DNA from: Glandiceps talaboti
Taxonomy: Eukaryota > Hemichordata > Enteropneusta > Spengelidae
NCBI RefSeq assembly: GCF_964340395.1
Contig: NC_135562.1
Coordinates: 21,929,892-21,993,891, forward strand
Direction of reading: 5' to 3'
DNA: 64,000 nucleotides
The notes beneath the pieces are model-generated. The model did not search any database, had not been told where the DNA came from, and saw only the letters and a list, made by a program, of their open reading frames with translations. Shown one piece after another: positions 35,119 to 63,179 of the stretch. How positions within the stretch are numbered: the first letter of the stretch is position 1; the number at the start of each line of letters is the position of its first letter. The translations under genes were made by a program, and so were the position numbers.

Positions 35119-36907
35119 AGGTCTCAAGCACTTGATTGTGACAATGATATTGACTTTTCGTTGCAGTATGATAAGACTATTGAGCCAATTTTGTCTAACA
35201 GTTCTGTAGTTGGTAATTTGCATCGTTCTCTGTCATTTTGGGAAAGTCAGCTAAATTGTCCACCTTTTGTTAAATCAATTATTTCAAATGGTTACCGCTT
35301 ACCTTTCTCTCAATTTCCACCATCTGCATTCCTACGCAATAATGCGTCATGTAACATACATCGCACTTTTGTTAGTGAAGCTATAACTAAATTACTTGTA
35401 AATAGATGTATATCTGAGCACTCTTCTCCTCCATTCTGTGTTAACCCTCTTTCTGTGGCAGAGGGGAAAAAGCTCAGATTGGTTCTCGATCTTAGGCATA
35501 TTAACAAGTATTTGGTACTTTCCGGTACGAAGACCTGAAAACGCTTGCTCAAATGTTTGGTGAAAATTATTACTTGTTCGCGTGGGATTTAGAATCTGGT
35601 TATCACCACGTGGACATTTTTCACGGCCACTGCAAGTATTTGGGGTTTTCTTGGGATTTTGGCGGGAAAGTAAGGTATTTCACATTCAATGTATTACCGT
35701 TTGGTTTGAGTACGGCCTGTTATTGCTTTACAAAATTGTTGAGACCATTGGTTAAACGTTGGCGGGCTATATATGTCACACGCGTCAATCGTCTATTTAG
35801 ACGATGGTATTTCTGGTCACGAATCGCTAATTTCTGCCAGCGCTGCTAGTATTATTCAACGAAGCGATTTGGTGAAAGCGGGTCTGAATGCTAACGAGCA
35901 AATGTAATTGGCAGCCAGTACAGATTGGCGAATGGTTGGGTTTCATGATAAACACGTTACGTCATCAAGTCGGAAATTTCAGGTGCTTTAACACTCGGCA
36001 GGTGTTCAGCACGTCAACTTGCGCGTATTGCTAGCTTTTTGATTTCCTTGTCTCTCGCCGTGGGTCACGTTACCCGTTTATTTACTAGGCAAATTTACAT
36101 GTTAGTCGAGTCTCGGCGTTCGTGGTCGCAGTTTTTACATTTGACGGACCCTGTTGTGCAGGAACTTCGGTTTTGGCATAATAATTTGGATGCACTGAAC
36201 GGTTTCCGAATCAAACCGAAATTCTCCGCTACGGCCATTGTGTATTCAGACGCAAGCAATACGGGCTTCGGTGGCCATTACCATTACAATGAGCAGTACT
36301 TTTATTCCCGCGGTCTATGGGATGATGTTGAACGCGCAGAAAGCTCCACTTATCGCGAACTAAAAGCAGTGCTTTTTGTTTTGGCTTCGCTCCTCCCTTT
36401 TCTACAGCATAAGAAGGTACGCTGGTTCTCTGATAATCAGGGCGCGTGTAGAATAATTTCTGTAGGTAGTTCTAAGCTGCTTCTTCAGGATATAGCTGTT
36501 AACATTTTCGACATTTGCTGTTGTAATGACATTCAGTTAGAAGCTACTTGGATTTCACGTTCTGAAAATGAGAGAGCGGACGCTTTGAGCAGATTTATTG
36601 ACACGGACGACTGGTCGATTAATCCATCATTGTTTGCTATGTTAGATAGTATTTGGGGGCCTCACACCGTCGATCGCTTTGCTACTTACTATATATAATA
36701 CCCAACTTCCGCGCTTTAATTCTGCTTGTTGGAATCCCGGTACAGAAGCCGTCGACGCTTTTTGTCAGAGTTGGGTGCAAGAGAACAATTGGGTCTGTCC
36801 GCCAGTCAAGCTTGTTTTACCTGCCATCCGACACTGTGCGAACGTTTGCAGTTGTAATAGGAGAACAGTGTAATAGTTTGGTTTCTGATTGCAGCCCGTG
36901 TAGCTGA
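35119..36907 (+). pseudogene. DIRS reverse transcriptase-RNase H, frameshifted
   Basis: RT starts around 35130 (FWESQLNCPPFVKSIISNGY, then GYRLPFSQFP) and runs to LVLDLRHINKYL, where a 1-nt shift occurs near 35530. It resumes as YLFAWDLESGYHHVDI (first catalytic Asp) and FNVLPFGLSTACYCFTK. YLDDGISGHE, with the catalytic Asp pair, is in a different frame at about 35795. RNase H is intact in one frame from 36039: SDAS (Asp), TYREL (Glu), SDNQGA (Asp) and ERADALSR (Asp). DIRS-typical WGPHTVDRFA and WNPGTEAVDAF follow in two frames. Three or more frameshifts and one stop (GAGCAAATGTAA) show it is inactive. Confidence 0.92.
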
Positions 36908-36924
36908 TAGGAGTCATATAGTAA

Positions 36925-38275
36925 TCTAATCTAATCTAATCTAATCTAATTTTCTTATAAAGCGCATTCCATATAACTATCACAATGTGCTTTACAAAGC
37001 ACAGAAAAACGAGTACAAAAACAGACTCAAGCGAAAGTCTTATTGAAGAAATAGGTCCTAAGACCTGATTTAAATGCCTGGAATGTAGTGACACTCTGCA
37101 GATACGATGGCAGAGCATTCCACAAGTGTAGGACACAAATTGAGAATGCTCTGTCACCATAATAAGCAGTATTGCTGAGTAGTTGGTGTAAGTAAATTTC
37201 GTTCCGTGAGTTACTGGGTAAAGCACGGCTGGAGCTGCGGCGGGTAAGTAACTGACTAAGATAGCCAGGTGCAGAACCATGAAGTACTTTGAATTTTAAA
37301 TTCTGCACGCTGTTGTACTGGTAGCCAGTGTAACACTTTGAGAAAAGGGCTAATGTGATTACACTTCTCTCTAATAACTAAACGAGCTGCAGAATTCTGA
37401 ATCATTTGAAGTTTCCGAATCTCATATGCTGGGGGAGGGGGGGTGCAAACAGTAAACTATTGCAATAATCGAGACGTGAAGTGACAAAAGCATGAATAAG
37501 TTTCTCAGTGGAATTTTGATCAAGCAAATTCCTGATTTTACCAATCTTCCAGAGAGCATATGAAGCCAATCTACGCAAATTAGCCACATGTGGGCTGACA
37601 TGGAACACGCAGTATCCATAGTGACACCAATATTAGAGGGGTGTATATAGACATCGCCAATCTGTACATTACAGGGAGGGACCCTTCACCCGCAAACTTG
37701 AGGAAAAGTGTATCACCTCTGTTTTCCCATAATCAATGAGTGCAAGCATATTTTCCTGCATCCAAACCCTGATTTCATCAGTACATGATTCAATTTTGAC
37801 AATGGGTACCTGGTCACCCTCACAAGTTATGTAAAGTTGGGAGTCATCAGCATACAACATAGATTCAAGACCATGACGGGTAATAATGTCCTCCAAGGGT
37901 GCTTTAACAAAAACTTGGTAGGGGGGGGGGGACTTGAAAATATATGGATGGTGTGTGTGTGTGTGTGTGTGGGGGGGGGTTCTGTATACAAGCTGAATAA
38001 AACTGGGCCAAGGACAGATCCTTGGGGAACACCGCAATCCAAAGGAAATGCCTGTAACACGATAAACTCGACACACACGCACTGCGTCCTCCCTCGTATG
38101 TATGAACTAAACCAGTCTAATACTGTTCCGGAAATACCAAACCAATGACACAATCTGTAGAGTAAAATAGCGTGGTCGATCGTGTCATAGGCAGCCGAGA
38201 GATCGAGCAAAATTAAGATAACATCCTTACGTTTATCATATCCCCTGGCATTAACCGCGATTATATGACTGCTAT
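36925..38275 (-). mobile_element. CR1/L2-like LINE, 5'-truncated, with (ATTAG)n tail
   Basis: Minus-strand 3' half of a LINE. RT pieces: VILILLDLSAAYDTIDHAIL with the first catalytic Asp, then CGVPQGSVLGPVLFSLYT, then YADDSQLYI in another frame after a GT/G-run insertion (37921-37978), and later LRRLASYALWKIGKIRNLL, SRLDYCNSLL and RAFSICVLHLWNALPSYLQS. The minus-strand 3' end is GCGCTTTATAAGAAA followed by five ATTAG units at about 36928-36950, a microsatellite-like tail known in CR1/L2-group elements. Frameshifts and indels are numerous, so it is inactive. Confidence 0.92.
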
Positions 38276-38589
38276 AATCCCAATATTAATATTAACTTTT
38301 TGACTTCCAGAGTCACCATATCCTAGTGCAAGCCAAGGTTAACATATTTGAACAGAAAATATCAGATTTATGTCGAATTCAATGTCACACCACTGCATGT
38401 TGATACATGTATAATTCCTTCTACAGTTCTCTAAATATGAGTCAAAACATTCAAAGTTATCCATATTTTGCTCATCTGTTCTTCTGCAGGTATGACTATA
38501 TTCTGTGTACAGAAATCATGAATAATTCTAACTTGCTATGTACGTCATGATTAAGGTTTAATACAATACTGTTTATGTTTCATGTTCAG

Positions 38590-38884
38590 GGTCATGAGAC
38601 AACTGCTGCAGCTGCTGTCTTAGTCTCGCTGCCAGACTCGTGACTATTGTCCCTAATCTGTTTATGTATGCCGAGCGGCGCAGCCACGAGAAGAGAGGGA
38701 CTAGTCGGGACTAGTCCCTCTCTTCTCGCGGCTGCGCAGCTCGGCATACATAAACAGATTAGGGACGATAGTCACGAGTCTGGCAGCGAGACTACTGCTG
38801 TCTGGCCTAGTTACATGTAGCAACTCATCCTGATGTGCAAGATAGATTATTACATCAAGAAATGGACACCATATTTGGTAACAG
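38590..38884 (+). pseudogene. P450 I-helix exon, split by a MITE
   Basis: After the acceptor TTCATGTTCAG, GHETTAAA covers the oxygen-binding Thr region. The MITE at 38621-38794 interrupts it. After the insertion the exon resumes with VW, then, one base out of frame, ATHPDVQDRLLHQEMDTIFG (38818-38880). The usual CYP4 intron position just before GHE is kept. Confidence 0.9.
38621..38794. mobile_element. 174-bp palindromic MITE with 9-bp target duplication
   Basis: Nearly perfect palindrome: TAGTCTCGCTGCCAGACTCG at the left is mirrored at the right end, with arms of about 84 bp meeting at a TCGGGA centre; only a few arm positions differ. CTGCTGTCT is duplicated at 38612-38620 and 38795-38803. 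The target is the P450 I-helix exon. High arm identity indicates recent insertion. Confidence 0.95.
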
Positions 38885-39908
38885 ATGATTCCTAGATTAA
38901 AATGAAAGTGGTCATTTTCATGAGTATCACCAATACTTATCAAGACTGAACACATTCCAGAAGTTATACTGTTTCTCTTTGTTATATAAACTACACTGAA
39001 TGTATTTTATTTACTTTCAAAATATGATCTATATGAAAAGGGATTGATTGTCGGTGGCCAAATTGTTAAACCGCTTGCCTCTTACCACTGCCACTAGGGG
39101 GATAAAAATTTACCACACTGTAAGAAGAATGTCGTTCAGTTTGACTCTACCGAACAATGCAGGTTTTCCCCTGGTACTCCGGTTTCCTCCTGCATTACAT
39201 AAGGGCTGGCCCTCACTGGTCTTCTTGAGAGACAAGTGTTTATATACTTCAAGAACTATCCAGTATTAATAAAAGATTATTAGGATAACACCACTAACAG
39301 GTAACCTTTTGACATTATATTGTATTGATTCTTTGTTTAAAAAAAATAGTCTAAAAGTTGCTACTGAACAGCATCCCTGTTGGCCAAACTGTATGATTTA
39401 TAATAAAAGGAAAATTGCATAACTGGTTAAACAACAGTGTTTCCCACTAAGGCTTAGCTTCCATTTAAATTATACAATGTCTTTGTTATTGTCTGCTCTC
39501 ATAGTTAAGTTTCATATGTTGTTCAACTTAATATCCACACTGACAGGGTCACTTGGCTGATACATCCATACTTGAGTTTGATGTAAGTTAAAGTTATATT
39601 TATAAATAATACATACAGGGTTTTATGTTGCCGGCAGGGGAATGTCCCCTTCGTGACCATCCAGATCCCCACAAGCAGAGCGGCCATGATCTTAAAATAT
39701 GAAATTAATATACTCTCAATAATGTTTGAAGGAACACTGTTGGCTAGTCATCAGGAGATTATGTGGAATAATATTATGGAACAAAGAAGTCCTTTCTAGT
39801 CCTGTATACCAGTAATATTAAGAAGAAGCTAGTCTAAGAGGAAAACAGAAATTTTTGAGAAAGTTTTTAATGAAATTGGTATTGTGTATTTATTGTATTT
39901 GTGTTCAG
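38885..39908. other. Intron-like stretch of the P450 pseudogene
   Basis: A possible small exon-like segment (CTGACAG, then GHLADTSILEFD, then GTAAGT) at 39545-39586 does not match P450s. Nothing else supported. Confidence 0.45.
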
Positions 39909-40047
39909 GTGACAGTGATAGATCTGTGACTATGGATGACCTGAAATAAATTAAATATCTGGATTGTGTTGTCAAGGAAACGCTACAACTTTATCCATCT
40001 GTACCAATATTTGCCAGGACATTGGATTGTGATGTGACCCTTTGTAG
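39909..40047 (+). pseudogene. P450 K-helix exon with stop and altered ExxR
   Basis: Acceptor GTGTTCAG, then DSDRSVTMDDLK, a TAA at 39947-39949, then [20 protein letters not shown] and [12 protein letters not shown]. The invariant ExxR arginine is replaced by Gln (ETLQ), which should abolish folding or heme binding even without the stop. Confidence 0.93.
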
Positions 40048-41060
40048 GTGGTGTACAAATAGTAGGAAACTGATCTTGTATAATTTATAAGTTTTCTACT
40101 GTATCGAATCAAACTTATTCTACCTGTTGGTGTTTGTTTGCTTATGTATTATGGTCTCAGCTAAACCAAACATAAACTGAAAGTCACAAATTTTTGGATC
40201 TCCTATAACCACTTAAGCTAAAAACCATAACAAGTGAATAGACCAGCCTTAGTTAATTCTATTTTCTAATTGTACTACCAAACCAGAGTGACTTTAGAGT
40301 TTCAATTACTACCAAACCAGAGTGACTATAGAGTTTCAATTAGGCACTACAATAGTTTTTACATCTCACTCAGTATTTTTTGTCATGAATAACACAAACA
40401 AAATACAGACACTGATAGCAAGCACCACGTACATAAAATGTTACAAATTATTCTATGTGAATACAATTAAACAGTTTTGTATATGAATCTTTCTTGTTTC
40501 ATCTGACAGTGATGTTGATTTGTGCTCACAAGGAGGTAATTATCATGTCACTCAATTGAAACTCTATGGACACTCTGTTTGGTAGTAACACCTTAACGTT
40601 TGCTTAGATGTTATTCCCCAATATTTTTCTTACGTTCAGCCAAGGAAAATATGATTGACCTAAGGGGCCTTTGTCACTACAAGTCGTTGTTGTTAGACTC
40701 GTAGTGACAACTCTTAGGTCATGAGTATTTTCCAGTTGAATGAAAAAAAATATTGGCAAATAATATAATTACACCAACACCAGTAATATCAAAGAAAAAT
40801 CAGGGAAAGTAATGGCAATTTTAAACATTAAATTTGATTCATATTTCACACACAGTATGTAGACACTTGCTGTTGTGACATAAACGTGCACTGTCATGAC
40901 ATAGAATGACCAGAGTATATATTCCATATTTTTTGTTCAACTTGGATCATGTACGGAATAAATCATGTCATTGAATCATTATGTATTAAATCTGAATGCC
41001 TGAACACATACACAGTCATCATGTACCCAAGGTAGTGATACTAATGGTGGCACCATTTAC
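40048..41060. other. Intron-like stretch with a small fold-back element and a short duplication
   Basis: A 33-bp direct duplication lies at about 40270-40340 (ACCAAACCAGAGTGACT twice). The fold-back at 40618-40756 is listed separately. Confidence 0.5.
40618..40756. mobile_element. Fold-back MITE, about 139 bp
   Basis: CCAATATTTTTCTTACGTTC at the left and its near reverse complement ending AAAAATATTGG at the right; inner arms GACCTAAG and TTGTCACTAC are also mirrored. Arms about 65 bp with several mismatches. No clear target duplication. Confidence 0.8.
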
Positions 41061-41194
41061 TTTACATCGAGATCCCATACTTCCCAGATCCAGAAGTCTT
41101 TGATCCAGACAGATTCTTGTCCAAGAATTCTTCAGGCTAGGCCACCATCCATATTTGTATGTACCTTTCTCAGCTGGATTGAGAAATTGTATTG
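41061..41194 (+). pseudogene. P450 heme-binding exon, frameshifted
   Basis: LHRDP, then YFPDPEVFDPDRFLSKNSSG one base out of frame and a TAG, then in another frame HPYLYVPFSAGLRNCI and a split Gly codon before GTAAGT. The heme signature FSAGLRNCIG itself is intact, including the axial Cys. Confidence 0.93.
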
Positions 41195-41279
41195 GTAAGT
41201 ATCAAATGCTGTAATACTAAATGTTATTTGTATGCATTGCCAGGGACTAGTTGATTCCTTTCTGTTCTTTCAAAGTGCC

Positions 41280-41664
<385 letters not shown>

Positions 41665-41797
41665 CCGACCCAAGGGTGTGAGACAATAATTGAAATTCAA
41701 AAACATGATGAGTCAATATTTTATTGCCCAAAGCTGATATCACCTTGACCAACCAGACTCAAGAATTACTGGGAAATAATCTATGATTTGATATTGC

Positions 41798-41965
41798 GGG
41801 TCAAAAATTAAGCATGTATGAAGAGAAAGTGGTGTTATGTTGTCGTCAATGTTGAGAAACTTCAATATATCAACCACTCAGACCAAAGACGAACTCTTCC
41901 CAACTGGAGAACTCATTCTACAACTGGCCAATGGAATTAGAGTTAAAATCTCTGCTCGGAAGTGA
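41798..41965 (+). pseudogene. P450 last exon, frameshifted
   Basis: GQKLSMYEEKVVL, then after a 1-nt shift LSSMLRNFNISTTQTKDELF, PTGELILQLANGIRVKISAR and TGA at 41963-41965, the typical CYP4 C-terminus. The bases before the exon read TTGCG instead of AG, so the acceptor is lost. Confidence 0.92.
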
Positions 41966-42123
41966 TGTCATCTACATGTTGCTGTGTTGTCATCACAATA
42001 ACTGTGATGTCATCACAGTCTGCCTGGAGCAGTTACCTCCGCCATGCTTATTTTGTGTGCTACTGTAAAAGTGGCATCTATTTTGACAATGATATTTTAT
42101 TGATATCTAAGTGTACCAGTATC

Positions 42124-42270
42124 ACAAAGAAAAATATAGTAAATGGAGACTGTATACTTATTAGTCTAGCATGATGGGACATAAATATAGTAAATGGAGA
42201 CTGTATACTTATTAGTCTAGCATAATGGGACATAAATATAGTAAATGGAGACTGTATATGACACCCTCTG
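42124..42270. repeat. About 50-bp tandem repeat, 2-3 copies
   Basis: ATAGTAAATGGAGACTGTAT followed by ACTTATTAGTCTAGCAT and GGGACATAA is repeated. Further degenerate GTGGAATGACA motifs continue to about 42490. Confidence 0.85.
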
Positions 42271-42660
42271 CACTGTAAAACCAGTGGAATGACAGACACC
42301 ACGTGCACTCTGTAAAATAAGTGGAATCACACCATTTTCAATGCTTTGAAACTGGAATGACAACATTTACAATGGGTAAACAGTGGAATGACAACCTTTT
42401 CTACATTCACTTAGTTGAATGACACCCTCTGCACTGTAAAACTAGAGGAATGACAGCCGCCACTCTATAGCATAAGTGGAATGACAACATATCTTAAGAA
42501 AAATGTCAAATTCCTATCTCTTTATTATTTCATTTTATTTCTGTTCAGTATATTTATAATCACCAATATATTTGAAATTACACCCAGGTGTCTAATTTGT
42601 AAAGAATAATCATCCCATGTATCGTCTGTGGTTAAACACTACCCCTCCTCCCCCCACACA
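42271..42660. other. No supported gene
   Basis: Irregular repeats of GGAATGACA-type motifs; no coding frame. Confidence 0.5.
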
Positions 42661-42705
42661 CTCACACATACATACATACATACATACATACATACATACA
42701 TACAT

Positions 42706-42736
<31 letters not shown>

Positions 42737-42892
42737 TACATACATACATACATACATACATACATACATACATACATACATACACACATACATACATACA
42801 TACATACACATATGCACAGACATATGCACACAGATACATACACAGACAGACGGACACACACACACACATACACATACACACATACAATTTTC
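42661..42892. repeat. (CATA)n microsatellite
   Basis: CATA repeats with CACACA and CAGA interruptions. Confidence 0.97.
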
Positions 42893-43111
42893 TGTGGAGG
42901 AAGAAAACATAATTTGTTTATCATGTACTTATCTAACATAATCAGTCGCTATAGTAACTAAACATTTAATATGACAATCTATGGACTATGGTACAGATTG
43001 CAATTTTACCCGAACTATATTTGCCTGGCTTACGTAAATGTTTCATTGTTTTATAATTTCAATACGTACAAACTGTACTAATTTTAAATACAATTTAAAT
43101 TCAAACCCACA

Positions 43112-43235
43112 ATAACACTAACCCACCTCCCCATACCGACACTAACCCCCTCCCCATACCGACACTAACCCCCTCCCCATGCCAACACTATCCCCCTCCC
43201 CATGCCGACTCTAATATCCCCCTCCCCATACCGAC
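43112..43235. repeat. About 23-bp tandem repeat
   Basis: Five copies of CCCCTCCCCATACCGACACT-type sequence, downstream of the TRPC-like gene's polyadenylation signal. Confidence 0.9.
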
Positions 43236-43262
43236 TATGTTCGTACAGGCAAAGGCCAATGT

Positions 43263-43268
43263 TTTATT
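43263..43268 (-). terminator. Polyadenylation signal of the TRPC-like gene
   Basis: AATAAA on the minus strand, about 73 nt after the stop codon, the only good signal before the downstream repeat. Confidence 0.55.
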
Positions 43269-43340
43269 TCGAACAATGAGTTATGCACATGGAGTTCTGA
43301 AGTCAATTGTTTTCTTGTTTTCATTAAATTTCTGATGATA

Positions 43341-59422
<16,082 letters not shown>

Positions 59423-60280
59423 CTGTAATAAATACACAACAAGTACAAAAACGTCAAGAATCATTTCTATCAAGTTTCACATCATTGTCAATAGTTAGTA
59501 CGGTATATGATCCAGGCTACTGAATTTATATGACGACAAACATCTGTTTTCGTTTGGCCCGATCAAAATCATTGATAAATTGACTTACAGGCTGTGGACA
59601 TCATTGATGTAATTGCATTTAATTGACTTACAGGCTGTGGACATTTTTGACAAATAATCACGAAGCTTATACATGCAACCATTCAAAAAATAAAAATCTA
59701 TTCATGATGGACAAGCCATCGAATTTCTGGCATAAATGGCGTTCATGTTTGACTCTAGTGTGGTGCATTCAGCTACCATAAACATACGCGCCAATAATAA
59801 CTTCAGTTATGAATCAAACACAGAACAGTATATCTTGGACAATATATCAAAAACGTAAGAACTGTGTGACCATATTATTACCATTAGCGTCATCACAGTT
59901 GTCCAGTAATTTACACACACGTACAGTTGTACATGTTGTGAATGTTAAGTTGTTATGTTCGTGCTAAATGAAAACTAGAAGTACATCAGATGTACGAGCC
60001 ATCACATATGAGCTTCAACACAGCATTTCAGGCGAATTAGACACCAAGTCATATTCCAAGTTTTGTCACGATCATCACGTCACAATGATAACCACGTCAT
60101 TACGTTTAGCAGTCTTAGGGTATCACAAATTAGATGTAAAATACAATTCAGTCTGCTGGCATATTTGACACCTTTCTACACAAAGTCAGTTGTTTTGTAT
60201 GCATAAGGTCGTTCGATAATAATTACCAGAAGGATCTTTGAACTTACTTGCTTAACATAAAGGTCCGACCTGCATAGGCA
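59423..60280. other. Upstream of the first visible TRPC exon
   Basis: No further TRPC exon was found. A 66-codon plus frame (59968-60168) has no recognisable features. A 25-bp duplication (TTGACTTACAGGCTGTGGAC) lies at 59580-59645. Confidence 0.5.
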
Positions 60281-60282
60281 TG

Positions 60283-61950
60283 TTACATCTCTAGAAGTTA
60301 GATCTCTATTCAGATAGATTTCTATATAGAAGGTAGAATTCAATATACAGATGAGATCTCTAAGCAGAGGTTACATCTCTTTACATTTCCATGATTTCTA
60401 TGCAGACATTACATCTCTATACGGTAATTAGATCGTTATGTGACGGTTACATCACTGTATAGAAGTTAGATCTCTATACAGAAGTTAGATGTCTATGCAG
60501 AGGTTATATTTCTATATAAAAGTTAGAACACTATAGAGAGGTTACATCTTGACATAGCGGTTAGATCTGTATGCAGAGGTTACACTTTTATACCGGTTAG
60601 ATTTCTATACAGAAGTTAGATCTCTATATAGAGGATACATCTCTGTATAGAAGTTAGATCTCTGCAGATTATTTCTCCATTTAGCAGTTAGTGTTCTATG
60701 CAGAGGTTACATCTCTATACAGAAGTTAGGTCACTATGCACAGATTACATCTCTATATACGAAGTTAGATCTCTATGAAGAGGTTAGATCTCTATATAGA
60801 AGTTACATTTCTACATCTCTATACCGAAGTTAGATCTCTATATAATGGTTACATCTTTATATAGAAGTTAGATCTCTTACAGATGTTAGATCTATAATAG
60901 AGCTCTAACTTCTATATATTATACTCTATTTAGAAGTTAGATCTCTATATAGATATTAGGTCTCTATGTAAATGTTAGATCTTTATGCGCAGGTTACAAC
61001 TCTATATAGAAGTCAGATCTCTATCCAGAGTTTACTTATCCATATAGAGGTTATATCTCTCGGTAGAGATTAGATCTTTATAGATCGTTATATAGAAGGT
61101 AGATATTTATATAGAAGGTAGATCTTTATATAGAAGGTAGATCTTTATATAGACAATGCATCTTTATATAGACGGTACATCGTTATATAGATGGTATATT
61201 GTTATATAGATGATAGATCATTATATATACGGTAGATCATTATATAGACAGTATATCATTATATAGACAGTAGATCGTTATATAGATTGTAGATCATTAT
61301 ATAGATGGTAGATCATTATGTAGACAGTATATCGTTATATAGACAGTAGATCTTTATATAGGCGGTAGATCATTATGTAAATGGTAGATCTTTATATAGA
61401 TGGTAGATCTTTATATAGATGGTAGATCTTTATAGACATTAGATCATTATATAGACAGTAGTTCTTTACATAGACAGTAGATCTTTACATAGACGGTAGA
61501 TCATTATATAGACTGTATATCGTTATATTGACAGTAGACCATTATACAGATGGTAGATCGTTATATAGACAGTAGATCTTTGTATAGATGGTATATCGTT
61601 ATATAGATGGTAGATCTTTATATAGACGGTAGATCTATATATAGACTAGATCTTTATATGGACGGTACATCTTTATATAGATGGTAGATCTTTATATAGA
61701 CGGTAGATACTTCTATAGATGGTAGATCGTTATATAGAGGTCGGTCTTCTATTCATAGAATGATGATTGTTATACATACATTTAAGTTAGATCCATGTAT
61801 AAAAGTCTTTATAGACGGAAGAACTTTGAATAGAGATTAAACAAGCGGTCAGATCTCTATATAGACGTTAGATCACTAGTCACAAGTTAGGCCTCTATAT
61901 AGAATTTAGGTCTCTATATAGAAGATATATATTTATATGGAGGTTAGATC
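60283..61950. repeat. About 20-24-bp minisatellite rich in AGATCT
   Basis: Roughly eighty degenerate units of GTTAGATCTCTATATAGAAG or GGTAGATCTTTATATAGACG type. The first half favours GTTAGATCTCTATA, the second GGTAGATCTTTATA, so two sub-arrays are visible. Confidence 0.95.
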
Positions 61951-61965
61951 ACTGTATAAAACTAA

Positions 61966-62197
61966 CCGACAGGCAGATTGACTGCCTGACTGACTGACTG
62001 ACTGACTGACTGACCTACTGACTGAGTGACTGAGTGACTGACTGACTGCCTGGCTAGCTGGCTGATTGACTGTCTGTCTGGCTGGCTGGCTGGCTGGCTG
62101 GCTGACTGACTGACTGACTGACTGACTGGGTGGCTGGCTGGCTGGCTGACTGACTGACTGGCTGGGTGGCTGGCTGACTGACTGACTGACTGACTGA

Positions 62198-62233
<36 letters not shown>
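61966..62233. repeat. (GACT)n/(GGCT)n tetranucleotide array
   Basis: Alternating blocks of ACTG and GGCT repeats. Long Ser/Gln-rich frames on the minus strand are artefacts. Confidence 0.95.
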
Positions 62234-62990
62234 CTTGAAGACAAAATAACTGACTGGGTGATTGTATGGCTAGATTGCCGACAGACATTATAATCGACTG
62301 AATAACTGACTGACTGAACGCCTTGCCTGTTGACTTTTTACGGTATACTTTGATGATAGTACTTGGAACACTCGACATGAAGTCTTTTAGAGATTTGGTT
62401 TTACACGTAATTCGAAACAAGACTTTCATGTTGCCTTAGAGAAGTTGAGGACATTAGTAAATAAGACACGTACTATGCCGATATGCTACCTTGATATGTC
62501 ACATTGGATTCCTCCCATGGCAATACATCAATTGATCTATAGCTGATAATTTCATTAACAGTTGTTTCACATACAAATGCATCGAGGCATGGACGAATGT
62601 AAATGGAAAGTTTGTTATTTATTAAGTTACTTCAATGTTATGGCACACTACATATGGGGAAGGCTGTAAAGTTTGACTAGCACTAGATGGCCTTGTCAGT
62701 TTCACAATAATAAAAGACCGTTAAAAGGATGCTACGGATACTCTACATGTACGATATTTATCCAGCTTACAATCCACCTGACGTTTGAAATATTTTCCAA
62801 ATTACAAAAGTATCGATTTTCCGAATACATTTGCACTACGCGAAGCCTATTTATCGAAAAACTACCAGCTTGTGTATGTGGTAAGCTAACACAACATTTG
62901 TACGAAACCAAACATTTCAAGTGAGTATGTAAGGGAGATGGGAGTCATTTGTATGTTTTCATAGCATTATACTCGATTAAGTATCCATAT
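62234..62990. other. No supported gene
   Basis: An 83-codon plus frame at 62673-62924 lacks recognisable motifs. Confidence 0.5.
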
Positions 62991-63050
62991 GCATGTATGT
63001 ATGTATGTATGTATGTATGTATGTATGTATGTATGTATGTATGTATGTAT
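62991..63050. repeat. (ATGT)n microsatellite
   Basis: About 15 ATGT units. Confidence 0.96.
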
Positions 63051-63179
63051 GCATGCACATAGAGTGATAGCAATGGAGGGGACACCTTTATACATGCAAT
63101 ATTAATGCCCCTATATACTAATGTTACGTGTCCATTTTATGTGATATGAGAAACTCATTTAAAAACATTTTACGTTAGC

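Larger units (their letters stand above)
34161..36907 (+). mobile_element. DIRS-type retrotransposon, truncated before the recombinase
   Basis: Order: an inverted-repeat hairpin, a gag-like ORF with a CCHC knuckle, then a reverse transcriptase and RNase H of the DIRS/Ngaro type. The usual tyrosine recombinase and the right terminal repeats are missing: the sequence stops at about 36907 where a LINE 3' end begins. Several frameshifts inactivate the RT. Confidence 0.9.

Noticed and set aside
59968-60168. 66-codon plus-strand frame upstream of the TRPC exon
   Set aside because: No motif, and no matching TRPC N-terminal sequence on the other strand.
61933-62429. Ser/Gln/Pro-rich frames up to 155 codons
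   Set aside because: Read from a tetranucleotide array.
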